Source of the DNA: an uncultured Lachnospiraceae bacterium
Lineage (GTDB): Bacteria > Bacillota > Clostridia > Lachnospirales > Lachnospiraceae
NCBI GenBank assembly: GCA_947630025.1
Contig: CANRFZ010000010.1
Span: 1 to 64,000 of the forward strand
Direction of reading: 5' to 3'
DNA: 64,000 nt
The notes under the pieces were generated by a model. It did no database searches. It saw nothing but the letters and a program-made list of their open reading frames with translations, and was not told the origin of the DNA. This document shows, in pieces, positions 1 through 10,901 of the stretch. The position numbers were made by a program, and so were the translations under genes. The stretch's first letter is position 1, and every line of letters starts with the position of its first letter.

Positions 1-19
1 AAACCACACACATACAAGG

Positions 20-47
20 AAATGGAGCCGAAAAAAGGGCTCCATTT
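20..47. terminator. Inverted repeat at the window edge
   Basis: Ten-base arms (AAATGGAGCC and its complement) enclose an A-rich 8-base loop. There is no clear T-run on either strand, so it may be a weak terminator or only a hairpin. The gene it would serve lies outside the window to the left. Confidence 0.4.
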
Positions 48-135
48 CGCATATACAAGTGGCAAACTCGGGTTATATCACATTAACATGACATTTTCAA
101 TGTTTAGACAGTCGTTCGCAGATTTTCATTTGAAA

Positions 136-173
136 CAAAAAAGGCCTTCTGAATCCTTCAGAAACCTTTTTTG
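136..173. terminator. Bidirectional terminator
   Basis: An inverted repeat with arms of about 17 bases and a 3-base loop has an A-run at its left end and a T-run at its right end. It can therefore terminate transcripts from both sides. It lies about 70 bp past the end of the PIN-like gene transcribed leftward and is the likely terminator of the XRE/ImmA-IrrE/PIN module. Confidence 0.7.
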
Positions 174-242
174 TTCTTTCATAATAGCATTATATAATTC
201 ACTGTCTACATTTATTTTTTGAGCAAAAATACCTCCACTCAA

Positions 243-932
243 TTATTCAGCACTCTCCGCATTTCCTCCGCAAACGCAAGTATGGTTTTCTCTCCATACT
301 TTCTTTATATCTGAAACAACATTTCGTTCTCGCATGGATTTTAAAATCGCTTCTATTTCCTTAACCGTCATTGTTGAATCTTTCTTTTTAGCGATTTCTT
401 CTATCAACTGAACACCATTAAATATTTTCAATGAATATTTTCCTAATTGCATTCTTCTTTCAGCTATATTACGCAACATCTCAATATCCGAATCTTCCGT
501 TAATAAAATGGGCATTTGTAAATAGGCGGCCATCAGAATCATATGAACGTCTCCCATGCTGCTGCCCTGCTTATGTGTATTGTATATCGTTTGGCCCTTT
601 TTCAAACACAATTTTCCTACTTGCTTCGGGCTATTCATTGCTTCCAACGTTTTCCTCATTTCTTCATATAATACATCATAATACGCTTCATAAGTTTGCT
701 TATCTGTAGCGTCTGTTTGAAACTCATTATAATCAATTACCCTTATGTATCCGCTATCAACTAAACGGACAAAATAGGAATGTAAAGACAATTCCTGCGC
801 ATAAATATATGGATGCACCACCGGGGTATATTCTAGTTCATCCAATACCTTTTTGATATTGTGTATTGCCTGACCTTCTGAAGATAATTTTTGAAGAAAA
901 CAGGTATCTACAATAACCTCAGTTTTCCCCAT
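243..932 (-). CDS. PIN-like nuclease, probable toxin or effector
   Basis: A 229-residue protein of apparent PIN-like (RNase H-like metal-dependent nuclease) fold. Visible features are Asp9 at the end of the first strand (IVDTC), Glu47, a GD pair at 127-128 opening a helix (GDVHMILMAA), and the acidic cluster TEDSD at 145-149 after a strand. This is the usual spacing of PIN metal ligands. The C-terminus carries a CVCGG motif that is not part of a PIN fold. The start has a GGAG ribosome site and lies 14 bp inside the end of the ImmA/IrrE-type gene, so the two are translationally coupled. PIN-like proteins beside ImmA/IrrE proteases and XRE regulators are known as toxin-antitoxin-like or stress modules; RNA cleavage here is inference. 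The exact family (for instance DUF4411) could not be confirmed. Confidence 0.7.
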   Translation of the reverse strand: MGKTEVIVDTCFLQKLSSEGQAIHNIKKVLDELEYTPVVHPYIYAQELSLHSYFVRLVDSGYIRVIDYNEFQTDATDKQTYEAYYDVLYEEMRKTLEAMNSPKQVGKLCLKKGQTIYNTHKQGSSMGDVHMILMAAYLQMPILLTEDSDIEMLRNIAERRMQLGKYSLKIFNGVQLIEEIAKKKDSTMTVKEIEAILKSMRERNVVSDIKKVWRENHTCVCGGNAESAE

Positions 933-1746
933 ACTTGTCTCCTTCTATAGAAATTACCACAATATCTTCCGTTTCACTTTCCTTTATATCATCAATATCA
1001 AAATCTCTTTTTATTTTATTAATTGTATAAATGCTCAATTCTCCGTTCTTTTCAGCTATTTCCAGCAAATTTCTTAGGCCGGGAATTGTTTTCTTTGCAG
1101 TCACTCTATCCAGTATTGTATTTTGATCTTTTGAAAAGGCACTAACCAGCGGTTCTATGGATTCTTTACTATTCAAAAGTACTTCGCCCAACTCCGGCGT
1201 AATTATTTTTGTTTCAACAGTTCTTCTTCTTACGGACTCATAGGGAACCATATAATCATTCATCTGTAATACCATGACTTGAATCAAATCAACAAGCCTC
1301 AGCCTATTGGTATCAAGACCCAACTTTTCTATATGGGCCAAAAAAGTCTTCCTAAATTCTTTTGTCGGCATCAACAACTCGGCTGCAAATCTATTAATTA
1401 TTTTTTCTTCTGTCTTGCTCTCTAGGGTACCTTGTTCTCCTGCCTGTTCCCATACTTGAACGGCAACCCGCCATATATGCCCCAGTTCGTGAGCGGCCGT
1501 AAATACTTGTTCTGAAACAGTTTTTGCTGTATTGATATACACAAAATCTTCTAGTTTATCTTTAACAAAACGTTTGGTATGAAAGCCACGATTCATTTCA
1601 TCCTCTATCGGATAATATATAACAGTACAATGCTTTTCCAAGATTCCAAATATATCATCCTTAATTATCTGGTTGTTCAAAATATAATCTGTTCTGATTT
1701 TCTCTATTACTGCCGGAATTTGCTCAACTAACTTTTCCCAATCCAT
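919..1746 (-). CDS. ImmA/IrrE-type metallo-endopeptidase
   Basis: A 275-residue zinc protease-like protein. HELGH at residues 86-90 supplies two histidine ligands and the catalytic Glu. A conserved NRFAAELLMP stretch around 118-127 supplies the third ligand (Glu123). This is the signature of COG2856 proteins, which include phage ImmA and Deinococcus IrrE and typically cleave or inactivate a cognate XRE repressor. The C-terminal half (about 150-275) is family-variable and may sense a signal or bind the partner. It starts with GAGGTG five bases before ATG, in the tail of the hairpin separating it from the XRE gene, and overlaps the PIN-like gene. Proposed role: relieve repression by the XRE protein and so release the PIN effector. 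Confidence 0.85.
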   Translation of the reverse strand: MDWEKLVEQIPAVIEKIRTDYILNNQIIKDDIFGILEKHCTVIYYPIEDEMNRGFHTKRFVKDKLEDFVYINTAKTVSEQVFTAAHELGHIWRVAVQVWEQAGEQGTLESKTEEKIINRFAAELLMPTKEFRKTFLAHIEKLGLDTNRLRLVDLIQVMVLQMNDYMVPYESVRRRTVETKIITPELGEVLLNSKESIEPLVSAFSKDQNTILDRVTAKKTIPGLRNLLEIAEKNGELSIYTINKIKRDFDIDDIKESETEDIVVISIEGDKYGEN

Positions 1747-1758
1747 TTTTCACCTCAA

Positions 1759-1784
1759 AAAAGCTATACTCTCGTATAGCTTTT
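1759..1784 (-). terminator. Hairpin with T-run between XRE and protease genes
   Basis: Perfect 11-base arms (AAAAGCTATAC and complement) with a 4-base loop are followed on the minus strand by six Ts. The GAGGTG ribosome site of the protease gene follows immediately. It looks like an intrinsic terminator or attenuator that would lower expression of the two downstream genes relative to the XRE gene. Confidence 0.65.
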
Positions 1785-1788
1785 CCTC

Positions 1789-2112
1789 TTACAAAACATC
1801 TCTCAGTTCCACATACTCATCCATCAAATCCAAAATTCTATCCAGATTGTCCGGATTGCTAAATTCTTTCCTGTACTGCAAATCAGGTATAGGACTATCC
1901 GATTCACGATTAAGCAATTCATTCTTTGTTATTTCGAAAAGATTTGCAATCTTCTCTAACTCAACCGGAGGAATGATAACCTTTCCTTCGATAACATTCC
2001 ACACATCTTTCATCGAATACCCCAAATACCTAGCAAAGCTATCAAGACTAATGCCAGCTTCCTGCATACATATTCTAATGTTGGCACCGAGCTTTCTTCC
2101 CACATTAGTCAT
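1789..2112 (-). CDS. XRE-family HTH regulator (antitoxin-like)
   Basis: A 107-residue protein whose N-terminal two thirds (about 8-68) is a Cro/C1-type helix-turn-helix: an ICMQEAGISLDSFARYLG helix pair, then VWNVIEGKVIIPP and an EKIANLFEITKNELL helix. The C-terminal 35 residues are acidic and probably contact the partner protein. AAGGAGG lies 8 bases before ATG. It is the first gene of the module and has a consensus promoter upstream with a palindrome over the -35 box, as expected for an autoregulated repressor. Family knowledge suggests it binds its own promoter and is the target of the downstream ImmA/IrrE-type protease; direct neutralisation of the PIN protein is possible but not shown. 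Confidence 0.85.
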   Translation of the reverse strand: MTNVGRKLGANIRICMQEAGISLDSFARYLGYSMKDVWNVIEGKVIIPPVELEKIANLFEITKNELLNRESDSPIPDLQYRKEFSNPDNLDRILDLMDEYVELRDVL

Positions 2113-2173
2113 ATTGCATCCTCCTTATTATCGGTATTTCCTAACTTACGACAAAATAATGTACAACGCGAAA

Positions 2174-2202
2174 ATTATATCATTCTGACGTTGACACGTC
2201 AA
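2174..2202 (-). promoter_or_regulatory. Sigma-A promoter with operator-like palindrome, XRE module
   Basis: On the minus strand TTGACG, 17 bases, then TATAAT. The 12-bp palindrome TTGACACGTCAA (2191-2202) covers the -35 box and is a good candidate binding site for the XRE protein. The rest of the 2113-2424 gap is AT-rich, with nothing else recognised apart from the tuf terminator. Confidence 0.8.
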
Positions 2203-2370
2203 TTGATTTTAACGTGCCTGTGTCTATTTTCCACACTTCTGTCGTTTATCACTTATATCTCCTATCTTTGATTATATTGTAACACATTTTTAAACTTTCA
2301 TGTATTTTTATTTTCTTAAGCCACCGGCTTTATATTTTTCCGTATCTCTTTTCAGCCGTTCCAAGACATT

Positions 2371-2402
2371 AAAAAGGGCTCCCCTATTCTTCGGAAAGCC
2401 CC
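2371..2402 (-). terminator. Terminator downstream of tuf
   Basis: On the minus strand a 9-bp stem (GGGCTTTCC with GGGGAGCCC, two G-U pairs), an 8-base loop and a TTTTT tail. It closes the str operon. Confidence 0.85.
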
Positions 2403-2424
2403 ATAAAATCTAGCTTTTTATTGA

Positions 2425-3612
2425 TTACTCAATTATAGTCGCAACCCTACCAGAACCAACCGTTCTACCACCCTCACGGATCGCGAACGTAAGGCCCTGC
2501 TCCATAGCGATCGGATGGATCAGCTCGATGGTCATCTCTACGTTATCGCCGGGCATACACATCTCCGTGCCTGCAGGCAGGTTGCACACGCCTGTGATAT
2601 CCGTTGTTCTGAAGTAGAACTGCGGTCTGTAGTTATTGAAGAAAGGTGTGTGGCGGCCGCCCTCGTCCTTGGTCAGGACGTATACCTGAGCGGTAAATTT
2701 CTTATGGCACGTTACTGTGCCGGGCTTTGCCAGAACCTGTCCTCTCTCGATATCTGTTCTCTGGATACCGCGGAGCAGTACACCGATGTTATCACCGGCC
2801 TGCGCCTCATCCAGCAGCTTACGGAACATCTCGATACCCGTAACAACGGATTTCTGTGTCTCCTCCTTAACGCCGATGATTTCTACTTCATCAGACATAT
2901 GGAGAACGCCGCGCTCTACTCTACCGGTAGCAACGGTACCACGGCCCGTGATGGAGAAGACGTCCTCGATAGGCATCAGGAACGGCTTATCCGTATCACG
3001 CTGAGGATCGGGGATATAGGAATCAACGGTATCCATCAGCTCCATGATCTTGTCGCCCCACTCGCCGCTGGGATCTTCCAGAGCCTTCAGAGCGGAACCC
3101 TTGATGATCGGGCAGTCTTTGAATTCATACTCCTCCAACTGCTCGGTGATCTCCATCTCAACCAGCTCCAGCAGCTCGGGATCGTCAACCATATCGCACT
3201 TGTTCATGAATACTACGATATAAGGTACGCCGACCTGACGGGACAGAAGGATGTGCTCCTTGGTCTGTGCCATAACGCCGTCGGTAGCTGCCACAACGAG
3301 GATCGCGCCGTCCATCTGAGCCGCGCCGGTGATCATGTTCTTTACATAGTCGGCATGGCCTGGGCAGTCAACGTGCGCATAGTGTCTCTTTTCCGTCTCA
3401 TACTCAACGTGAGCCGTAGAAATCGTGATACCTCTTTCTCTCTCCTCGGGAGCTTTGTCGATATTCTCGAAATCCGTTGCAACGTTTCCGGCAACTCTCT
3501 CAGCAAGCACCTTGGTGATCGCTGCGGTCAGTGTTGTTTTACCATGGTCAACGTGACCGATGGTACCGATATTACAATGGGGTTTGGTTCTTTCAAATTT
3601 CGCTTTAGCCAT
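2425..3612 (-). CDS. tuf: Translation elongation factor Tu
   Basis: A 395-residue EF-Tu, the GTPase that carries aminoacyl-tRNA to the ribosomal A site. G1 is GHVDHGKT at 19-26, the switch region has RGITI, G3 is DCPGH near residue 81 and G4 is NKCD near 136. Domains II and III follow at normal length and it ends VATIIE. ATG is preceded by AGGAGG. It is the last gene of rpsL-rpsG-fusA-tuf and has an additional promoter of its own in the fusA-tuf gap, consistent with EF-Tu being made in excess over EF-G. No unusual residues were seen. Confidence 0.99.
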   Translation of the reverse strand: MAKAKFERTKPHCNIGTIGHVDHGKTTLTAAITKVLAERVAGNVATDFENIDKAPEERERGITISTAHVEYETEKRHYAHVDCPGHADYVKNMITGAAQMDGAILVVAATDGVMAQTKEHILLSRQVGVPYIVVFMNKCDMVDDPELLELVEMEITEQLEEYEFKDCPIIKGSALKALEDPSGEWGDKIMELMDTVDSYIPDPQRDTDKPFLMPIEDVFSITGRGTVATGRVERGVLHMSDEVEIIGVKEETQKSVVTGIEMFRKLLDEAQAGDNIGVLLRGIQRTDIERGQVLAKPGTVTCHKKFTAQVYVLTKDEGGRHTPFFNNYRPQFYFRTTDITGVCNLPAGTEMCMPGDNVEMTIELIHPIAMEQGLTFAIREGGRTVGSGRVATIIE

Positions 3613-3676
3613 TTCTAAAGTCCTCCTTACAATGATAGATAAATTTTAATAGTTTCTGTTTAATCAGCTACCTTTG

Positions 3677-3705
3677 ATTATATTAAAGATTGCCAAGTTT
3701 TTCAA
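3677..3705 (-). promoter_or_regulatory. Sigma-A promoter for tuf
   Basis: On the minus strand TTGAAA, 17 bases, TATAAT. The -35 box is within 10 bp of the fusA stop codon. It would give tuf independent transcription from within the str operon. Confidence 0.75.
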
Positions 3706-3708
3706 GCA

Positions 3709-5826
3709 TTATTTCATCTTTGCCGCCAAAACCTTTTCCTGCACGCTCTTAGGCACCTGCTCATACTTTTCAAAGAACATCGAGTAGTTGCCGCGGCCCT
3801 GTGTCTTGGAACGCAGGTCGGTGGAATAGCCGAACATTTCCGCCAGCGGTACGAAGCCTTTGACCATCTTGCCGCCGCCAATATCCTCCATGCCTTCGAT
3901 GCGTCCGCGTCTGGAATTGATATCGCCGATGACGTCGCCCATATATTCCTCGGGCATCGTCACTTCGACTTTCATGATCGGCTCCAGCAGCACGGGGTTC
4001 GCTTTCTTCATGGCCTCTTTGAAGCACATGGAGCCTGCGATATGGAAAGCCATCTCGGAGGAATCGACCTCATGGTAGGTGCCGTCGTATACGTCGGCGT
4101 GTACGCCCAGTACGGGGAATCCGCCCAGCACGCCCGCCTTGGCAGCCTCCTCGATACCTTCGCCCACCGCGGGGATATATTCCTTCGGAATCGCGCCGCC
4201 AACGACGGAGGACTCAAACTTAAACGTCTCCTCGCCGTTGGGGTCCATCGGCTCAAACTTAACTTTACAGTGGCCGTACTGTCCGCGGCCGCCGGACTGC
4301 TTCGCATATTTATATTCCTGATCGACAGGTTTGGTAAAGGTCTCCTTATAAGCAACCTGCGGCGCTCCGACGTTGGCCTCCACCTTATACTCACGCAGCA
4401 GACGGTCTACGATGATCTCCAGATGCAGCTCGCCCATACCGGCGATAATCGTCTGTCCCGTTTCGGGATCGGTATGCGCGCGGAAAGTAGGATCTTCCTC
4501 CGCCAGCTTTGCGAGAGCCTCGCCCATCTTGCCCTGTCCCGCTTTGGTCTTGGGCTCGATCGCCAGCTCGATAACCGGCTCGGGGAACTCCATGGACTCC
4601 AGAATTACCGGATGCTGCTCGTCGCAGATCGTATCGCCCGTGGTCGTCAGCTTGAAGCCGACTGCCGCGGCGATGTCGCCGGAGTACACTTTGTCCAGTT
4701 CCGCCCTCTTATTGGCGTGCATCTGCAGGATACGCCCCACACGCTCTTTTTTATCTTTGGTCGCATTCAGCACATAGGAACCGGCGTTGAGCGTGCCGGA
4801 ATACACACGGAAGAATGCCAGCTTGCCGACAAACGGATCGGCCATGATCTTAAACGCCAGCGCCGCAAAGGGTTCGTCGTCGGAAGAATGTCTCTCGACT
4901 TCGTTGCCTTCCGCATCCACGCCCTTGATGGCCGGGATGTCCGTAGGTGCGGGCATATACTCCAGAATCGCGTCCAGGAGCTTCTGCACGCCTTTGTTCC
5001 TGTAGGCGGACCCGCAGCATACGGGAACTGCCGTACATTCACAGGTCGCCTTGCGCAGCGCCTTCTTCATGTCTTCCACGGAAGGCTCCTCGCCCTCCAG
5101 ATACATCATGGTCAGATCGTCGTCCAGTTCGCAGACTTTCTCCACGAGCTCGTCATGGTACAACTTCGCGTCGTCAGCCATGTCAGCCGGGATGTCCGTC
5201 ACCGAGATGTCTTCGCCTTTTTCATCATTATAGATGTAGGCTTTCATCTCAAACAGATCGATGATTCCCTTGAAATCATCCTCCTTGCCGATCGGAAGCT
5301 GCAGTATGATCGCGTTTTTGCCCAGTCTGGTTCTGATCTGGTCTACCGCACCGTAGAAATTGGCGCCTAAGATATCCATCTTATTGATAAAAGCCATTCT
5401 CGGCACGTTGTAGGTATCAGCCTGCCTCCATACGTTCTCTGACTGCGGCTCCACGCCGCCCTTTGCACAGAATACGCCTACGGCGCCGTCCAGCACACGG
5501 AGCGAACGCTCCACTTCTACGGTAAAGTCAACGTGACCCGGTGTATCAATGATATTGATACGGTGCTCCAAAGCGCCCGGCTTGGGCTTGCAGTTCTCCT
5601 CCAGCGTCCAGTGGCACGTGGTAGCGGCTGATGTGATCGTGATACCTCTCTCCTGCTCCTGCTCCATCCAGTCCATGGTGGCAGTGCCTTCGTGCGTATC
5701 GCCGATCTTGTAGTTTACGCCAGTGTAGTACAGGATACGCTCCGTCAATGTGGTTTTACCCGCATCGATATGAGCCATAATACCTATATTTCTGGTTCTC
5801 TCTAACGGATATTCTCTTCCAGCCAA
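3709..5826 (-). CDS. fusA: Translation elongation factor G
   Basis: A 705-residue EF-G, the ribosomal translocase GTPase. The P-loop is AHIDAGKTT at 18-26, switch motifs RGITI and DTPGHVDF and G4 NKMD are present, and domains II-V follow. The C-terminus is [11 protein letters not shown]. The start codon is TTG: the minus strand reads AAAGGAGG, 8 bases, TTG GCT GGA, and the encoded N-terminus [16 protein letters not shown] is the family-typical start, with no ATG alternative. It lies 23 bp after rpsG in the str operon. The unusual start may moderate its level relative to tuf. Confidence 0.98.
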   Translation of the reverse strand: MAGREYPLERTRNIGIMAHIDAGKTTLTERILYYTGVNYKIGDTHEGTATMDWMEQEQERGITITSAATTCHWTLEENCKPKPGALEHRINIIDTPGHVDFTVEVERSLRVLDGAVGVFCAKGGVEPQSENVWRQADTYNVPRMAFINKMDILGANFYGAVDQIRTRLGKNAIILQLPIGKEDDFKGIIDLFEMKAYIYNDEKGEDISVTDIPADMADDAKLYHDELVEKVCELDDDLTMMYLEGEEPSVEDMKKALRKATCECTAVPVCCGSAYRNKGVQKLLDAILEYMPAPTDIPAIKGVDAEGNEVERHSSDDEPFAALAFKIMADPFVGKLAFFRVYSGTLNAGSYVLNATKDKKERVGRILQMHANKRAELDKVYSGDIAAAVGFKLTTTGDTICDEQHPVILESMEFPEPVIELAIEPKTKAGQGKMGEALAKLAEEDPTFRAHTDPETGQTIIAGMGELHLEIIVDRLLREYKVEANVGAPQVAYKETFTKPVDQEYKYAKQSGGRGQYGHCKVKFEPMDPNGEETFKFESSVVGGAIPKEYIPAVGEGIEEAAKAGVLGGFPVLGVHADVYDGTYHEVDSSEMAFHIAGSMCFKEAMKKANPVLLEPIMKVEVTMPEEYMGDVIGDINSRRGRIEGMEDIGGGKMVKGFVPLAEMFGYSTDLRSKTQGRGNYSMFFEKYEQVPKSVQEKVLAAKMK

Positions 5827-5849
5827 GGTCTTTTCCTCCTTTATTTACA

Positions 5850-6341
<492 letters not shown>

Positions 6342-6478
6342 CTAACATAATTCATCGGTACTCACATATGTCGCCTAATTCAATGTGTTCGTGCGGTTTC
6401 TATTTCCGAGAATACCAACACTAAATTAGTTCTGTTTGTGGTCCAAATTTTCAACCTAAAAATCCGGCGTAAGCGGGC

Positions 6479-6898
6479 TTATTTGCCTGCCTTCGGCCTC
6501 TTGGCGCCGTACTTGGAGCGAGCCTGCTTCCTGTTGGCAACACCCGCGGTATCCAGCGTGCCTCTGATGATGTGGTATCTTGTACCGGGCAGATCCTTTA
6601 CCCTGCCGCCACGGATCAGAACAACGCTGTGCTCCTGCAGATTGTGGCCTTCACCGGGGATATAGCTCGTCACTTCGATCCCGTTGGAAAGACGTACTCT
6701 GGCAATCTTTCTGAGCGCCGAGTTAGGTTTCTTAGGAGTCGCTGTCTTGACAGCGGTGCAGACACCGCGCTTCTGCGGAGAAGCGGTATCGATGGCGGTC
6801 TTGTGAAGGGAGTTGTACCCTTTCAGCAGAGCCGGCGCCGTAGACTTCTTGGCGGATGTCTGACGTCCCTTTCTGACTAACTGGTTAAATGTTGGCAT
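6479..6898 (-). CDS. rpsL: 30S ribosomal protein S12
   Basis: A 139-residue S12, part of the decoding centre. It starts [13 protein letters not shown], and the conserved loops [11 protein letters not shown] and [25 protein letters not shown], where streptomycin resistance mutations fall in other species, are intact with Lys at the usual position. An upstream in-frame GTG exists, but ATG at 6898 has AGGAGG at 8-base spacing and gives the standard N-terminus. It is the first gene of the str operon, directly behind the promoter nested in the rpoC terminator hairpin. Confidence 0.98.
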   Translation of the reverse strand: MPTFNQLVRKGRQTSAKKSTAPALLKGYNSLHKTAIDTASPQKRGVCTAVKTATPKKPNSALRKIARVRLSNGIEVTSYIPGEGHNLQEHSVVLIRGGRVKDLPGTRYHIIRGTLDTAGVANRKQARSKYGAKRPKAGK

Positions 6899-7000
6899 TC
6901 TTTTCACCTCCTGCGATTATAATGCGTGCCCGAAGGCACTTAACAAGCCGTGTCCGCGCCCTCAACGCCGCGTAAAAACGGATTCCGCGGGCGTATGCGT

Positions 7001-7052
7001 AAAAAAGCGCATTCACGTGCACACTAAGATAGTATAATTGCACGTGAATGCG
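7001..7052 (-). terminator. Long hairpin terminator after rpoC
   Basis: Perfect 14-base arms (7039-7052 and 7008-7021; CGCATTCACGTGCA and complement on the minus strand), a 17-base loop and six Ts at 7006-7001. It is 40 bp past the rpoC stop. The loop and left arm contain the rpsL promoter -10 box and spacer. Confidence 0.75.
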
Positions 7053-7059
7053 TTGTCAA
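7031..7059 (-). promoter_or_regulatory. Sigma-A promoter of rpsL-rpsG-fusA-tuf
   Basis: On the minus strand TTGACA (7059-7054), 17 bases, TATACT (7036-7031). The spacer contains the first arm of the terminator hairpin and the start site should fall in its loop. RNA made from this promoter would carry only the second arm and could not form the terminator. Confidence 0.75.
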
Positions 7060-7091
7060 TACATTTTTTTGCGAAAATAGTGATTTTTCGC

Positions 7092-10000
7092 TTATTCTAC
7101 GACTTCCAGCTCCGCCGCTTCTTCTTCTGCGGCAGCCTCGTCGTCCGCCTCGTCATCCGCTTCGTTATCCGCATCGGTTTCTGCGGCTGCCTCCTCGTCG
7201 GCGTCGGCGTCCTCGGCGGCTTCCTCATCTTCCATGCCGGCCAGCTTCTCGTCCAGTTCTTCCTCGTCGATATCCTCGTCGAAGTTCAGCTCGTCTTCCG
7301 CCGCCAGACGGCTCAGCAGATTTTCGTCAGTGCTGAGCTTCGTGTCGCGGTAGCGCTTCATGCCCGTTCCGGCAGGAATCAGCTTACCGATGATGACGTT
7401 CTCCTTCAGGCCGATCAGCGAATCGATCTTGCCCTTGATCGCGGCCTCGGTCAGAACCTTGGTCGTCTCCTGGAAGGATGCCGCCGACAGGAACGAATCC
7501 GTAGCCAGCGCCGCCTTGGTGATACCCAGCAGGATCTGCTTGCCTTCCGCGGGCTCTTTGCCCTCCCGTAGCAGCTCCTCGTTCAGATCCTCATAGTCCA
7601 GAACATCTACCAGCGTGCCGGGCAGGAAATCCGTGTCGCCGCTGTTCTCGATGCGCACTTTCTTCAACATCTGCCGGACGATCACCTCGATATGCTTGTC
7701 GGCGATGTCAACGCCCTGCAGACGGTATACGCGCTGCACCTCGCGCAGCATATAGTCCTGCACCGCGCGGATGCCCTTGATCTTCAGCAGATCATGGGGA
7801 TTGACGCTTCCTTCCGTCAGCTCGTCGCCCGCCTCCAGCACGGCGCCGTCCGAAATCTTAATCCGGGAGCCGTAGGAGATCAGGTACGTCTTGGACTCGC
7901 CCGTCTCGTCGTTGGTGACGACGACTTCCCGCTTCTTCTTGGTGTCCTTGATCGTCGCCGTGCCGCCGAACTCCGCGATAATCGCCAGTCCTTTGGGCTT
8001 ACGCGCCTCAAAAAGCTCCTCTACACGGGGAAGACCTTGCGTGATATCGTCGCCGGCCACGCCGCCCGCGTGGAAGGTACGCATCGTCAACTGCGTACCA
8101 GGCTCGCCGATGGACTGCGCGGCGATGATGCCGACCGCCTCGCCCACCTGAACCGCCTCGCCGGTGGCCATGTTCGCGCCGTAGCACTTCGCGCAGATAC
8201 CCACATGGGAGCGGCAGGTCAGGATCGTGCGGATCTTGACCGACTCGATGGGTTTTCCGTCCTCATCCACGCCCACGCTCAGAATCTTTTCCGCCCGGGC
8301 GGGGGTAATCATATGATTCCTCTTGACGATCATATTGCCGTTCTTATCCTTGATGTCCTCGCAGGAGAAACGGCCCATGATACGGTCTTTCAGACTCTCT
8401 ATCGTCTCCTTGCCGTCCATGAACGCCTTGACCACGATGCCGGGAATCTCGTCCTTGCCCTCGCAGCAGTCCGTCTCACGGATGATCAGCTCCTGAGATA
8501 CGTCAACCATACGTCTGGTCAGGTAGCCGGAGTCCGCCGTGCGGAGCGCCGTATCGGACAGACCTTTACGCGCGCCGTGCGCCGACAGGAAATATTCCAG
8601 TACGTCCAGACCTTCACGGAAGTTGGACTTGATCGGCAGCTCGATGGTACGGCCCGTCGTATCCGCCATCAGGCCGCGCATACCCGCAAGCTGCTTGATC
8701 TGCTGGTTGGAACCGCGGGCGCCGGAGTCGGCCATCATAAAGATGTTGTTGTACTTATCCAGCCCGGCCAGCAGCACATCCGTCAGCTCTCTATCGGTCT
8801 CGTTCCATGTCTCCACGACGGCGCGGTATCTCTCCTCCTCGGTGATCAGGCCGCGTCGGAAGTTCACCGCGATCCTGTCTACCGTCGCCTGCGCCGCTTC
8901 CAGCATCTCCGCTTTCTTGGCAGGCACGGTCATGTCCGAGATGGATACGGTCATAGCCGCCTTGGTGGAGTATTTATATCCCGTAGATTTGATCAGGTCG
9001 AGCACCTCTGCCGTCTTGACGGCGCCGTGGATGTTGATGACCTTCTCCAAAATCTGTTTTAACTGTTTCTTGCCCACATGGAAATCCACTTCCAGTTTCA
9101 GCAGGTCTTCCGGCTTGGTTCTCTCCACGAATCCCAGATCCTGCGGAAGAATCTCGTTGAAAAGGAGCCGGCCCAGTGTGGATTCCACGTTGCCCGTAAC
9201 CGTAGTGCCGTCGGGCGTCTCTTTGGTGACTCTGACGGTGATTCTGGAGTGCAGCGTGGAATAGCCGTTCTCGTAAGCCAGAATCGCCTCGTTCAGATTC
9301 TTATAGTGTTTGCCCTCTCCTGCCGCGCCGGGTCTCTCCTGTGTCAGATAGTAGATGCCCAGCACCATATCCTGCGAAGGAACCGCCACCGGCCCGCCGT
9401 CGGAGGGCTTCAGCAGATTGTTCGGGGAAAGCAGCAGGAACCGGCACTCCGCCTGCGCCTCTACGGATAGCGGCAGATGCACCGCCATCTGGTCTCCGTC
9501 GAAATCGGCGTTGAACGCGGTACATACGAGCGGATGCAGCTTGATCGCCTTGCCTTCCACCAGAATCGGCTCGAAAGCCTGAATGCCGAGTCTGTGCAGC
9601 GTAGGCGCACGGTTTAACATCACCGGATGCTCCGTGATGACTTCCTCCAGCACATCCCACACCTGCGTGTCCAGTCTCTCCACCAGCTTCTTGGCGTTCT
9701 TGATATTCTGCGAGATGCCTCTGGACACCAGCTCTTTCATGACGAAAGGCTTAAACAGTTCGATGGCCATCTCCTTGGGCAGACCGCACTGGTAGATCTT
9801 TAACTCCGGGCCTACCACGATAACGGAACGTCCCGAGTAGTCCACACGCTTGCCCAGCAGGTTCTGACGGAAACGTCCGGACTTACCTTTCAGCATATCG
9901 GACAGGGATTTTAACGCCCTGTTGCCGGGGCCCGTCACCGGACGGCCTCTCCTGCCGTTGTCGATCAGCGCGTCCACCGCCTCCTGCAGCATTCTCTTTT

Positions 10001-10871
10001 CGTTGCGCACGATGATGTCCGGCGCGCCCAGCTCCAGCAGCCGTTTCAGACGGTTGTTTCTGTTGATGATTCTCCGATACAGATCGTTTAAGTCGCTGGT
10101 GGCGAAACGTCCGCCGTCCAACTGCACCATAGGCCGCAGATCGGGCGGGATGACCGGGATCGCATCCATCACCATCCACTCGGGACGGTTGCCGGACTCC
10201 CGGAACGCCTCCACCACTTCCAGTCTCTTGATGATGCGGGCGCGCTTCTGTCCCATGGAATCGCGCAGCTCCGCCTTTAACTCCGCCGCCTCGGTCTCCA
10301 GATCGATGGCCTGCAGGAGCTCCTTGATCGCCTCGGCGCCCATGCCTACGCGGAATTTATTGCCCCATGTCTCTCTGGCATCCTGATACTCCTTCTCCGT
10401 GAGCACCTGTTTGTATTCCAGATCGCTCTCGCCGCCGTCCAGCACGATATAGGATGCAAAATACAACACCTTTTCCAGCACTCTGGGCGAAAGGTCGAGG
10501 ATCAGCCCCATACGGCTGGGGATTCCCTTGAAATACCAGATGTGGGAAACCGGCGCCGCCAGATCGATGTGGCCCATGCGCTCCCTGCGGACGCTGGCTT
10601 TGGTGACTTCCACACCGCAGCGGTCGCAGACCACGCCCTTGTATCTGATCTTTTTGTACTTACCGCAGTGGCATTCCCAGTCCTTGCTGGGGCCGAATAT
10701 CTTTTCGCAGAACAGGCCCTCTTTCTCGGGCTTCAACGTCCTGTAGTTGATCGTCTCCGGCTTGGTAACCTCGCCGCGGGACCACTCTCTTATTTTCTCA
10801 GGTGATGCCAATCCAATCTTGATCGCATCAAAGGTCATAGGCTGATAAGCGCCCTGTCTCATATCCGACAT
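7092..10871 (-). CDS. rpoC: DNA-directed RNA polymerase subunit beta prime
   Basis: A 1259-residue beta prime subunit. It has the N-terminal zinc-binding region ([20 protein letters not shown], about 67-86), the catalytic NADFDGDQM loop with three metal-binding Asp, the bridge helix/trigger loop region and a second Cys cluster around [13 protein letters not shown]. After the conserved core ends near the [15 protein letters not shown] segment, the last 60 or so residues are almost wholly Asp/Glu/Ala. The start ([15 protein letters not shown]) lies 30 bp after rpoB, with an AAGGAG site at 13 bases; a second ATG three codons on is possible. It is co-transcribed with rpoB and ends at the hairpin above. 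Confidence 0.98.
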   Translation of the reverse strand: MSDMRQGAYQPMTFDAIKIGLASPEKIREWSRGEVTKPETINYRTLKPEKEGLFCEKIFGPSKDWECHCGKYKKIRYKGVVCDRCGVEVTKASVRRERMGHIDLAAPVSHIWYFKGIPSRMGLILDLSPRVLEKVLYFASYIVLDGGESDLEYKQVLTEKEYQDARETWGNKFRVGMGAEAIKELLQAIDLETEAAELKAELRDSMGQKRARIIKRLEVVEAFRESGNRPEWMVMDAIPVIPPDLRPMVQLDGGRFATSDLNDLYRRIINRNNRLKRLLELGAPDIIVRNEKRMLQEAVDALIDNGRRGRPVTGPGNRALKSLSDMLKGKSGRFRQNLLGKRVDYSGRSVIVVGPELKIYQCGLPKEMAIELFKPFVMKELVSRGISQNIKNAKKLVERLDTQVWDVLEEVITEHPVMLNRAPTLHRLGIQAFEPILVEGKAIKLHPLVCTAFNADFDGDQMAVHLPLSVEAQAECRFLLLSPNNLLKPSDGGPVAVPSQDMVLGIYYLTQERPGAAGEGKHYKNLNEAILAYENGYSTLHSRITVRVTKETPDGTTVTGNVESTLGRLLFNEILPQDLGFVERTKPEDLLKLEVDFHVGKKQLKQILEKVINIHGAVKTAEVLDLIKSTGYKYSTKAAMTVSISDMTVPAKKAEMLEAAQATVDRIAVNFRRGLITEEERYRAVVETWNETDRELTDVLLAGLDKYNNIFMMADSGARGSNQQIKQLAGMRGLMADTTGRTIELPIKSNFREGLDVLEYFLSAHGARKGLSDTALRTADSGYLTRRMVDVSQELIIRETDCCEGKDEIPGIVVKAFMDGKETIESLKDRIMGRFSCEDIKDKNGNMIVKRNHMITPARAEKILSVGVDEDGKPIESVKIRTILTCRSHVGICAKCYGANMATGEAVQVGEAVGIIAAQSIGEPGTQLTMRTFHAGGVAGDDITQGLPRVEELFEARKPKGLAIIAEFGGTATIKDTKKKREVVVTNDETGESKTYLISYGSRIKISDGAVLEAGDELTEGSVNPHDLLKIKGIRAVQDYMLREVQRVYRLQGVDIADKHIEVIVRQMLKKVRIENSGDTDFLPGTLVDVLDYEDLNEELLREGKEPAEGKQILLGITKAALATDSFLSAASFQETTKVLTEAAIKGKIDSLIGLKENVIIGKLIPAGTGMKRYRDTKLSTDENLLSRLAAEDELNFDEDIDEEELDEKLAGMEDEEAAEDADADEEAAAETDADNEADDEADDEAAAEEEAAELEVVE

Positions 10872-10901
10872 CTTCTATCACATACTCCTTCCGGATTTTA
10901 T

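Noticed and set aside
2515-3618. Long plus-strand open frame opposite tuf
   Set aside because: Antisense shadow of a highly conserved gene in GC-rich DNA; no ribosome site and no recognisable protein.
4042-5370. 442-codon plus-strand frame opposite fusA
   Set aside because: Codon-bias artefact; composition rich in His, Arg, Leu and no domain recognised.
7692-9062. 456-codon plus-strand frame opposite rpoC, and similar frames opposite rpoB
   Set aside because: Shadows of essential genes; no promoter or ribosome site.
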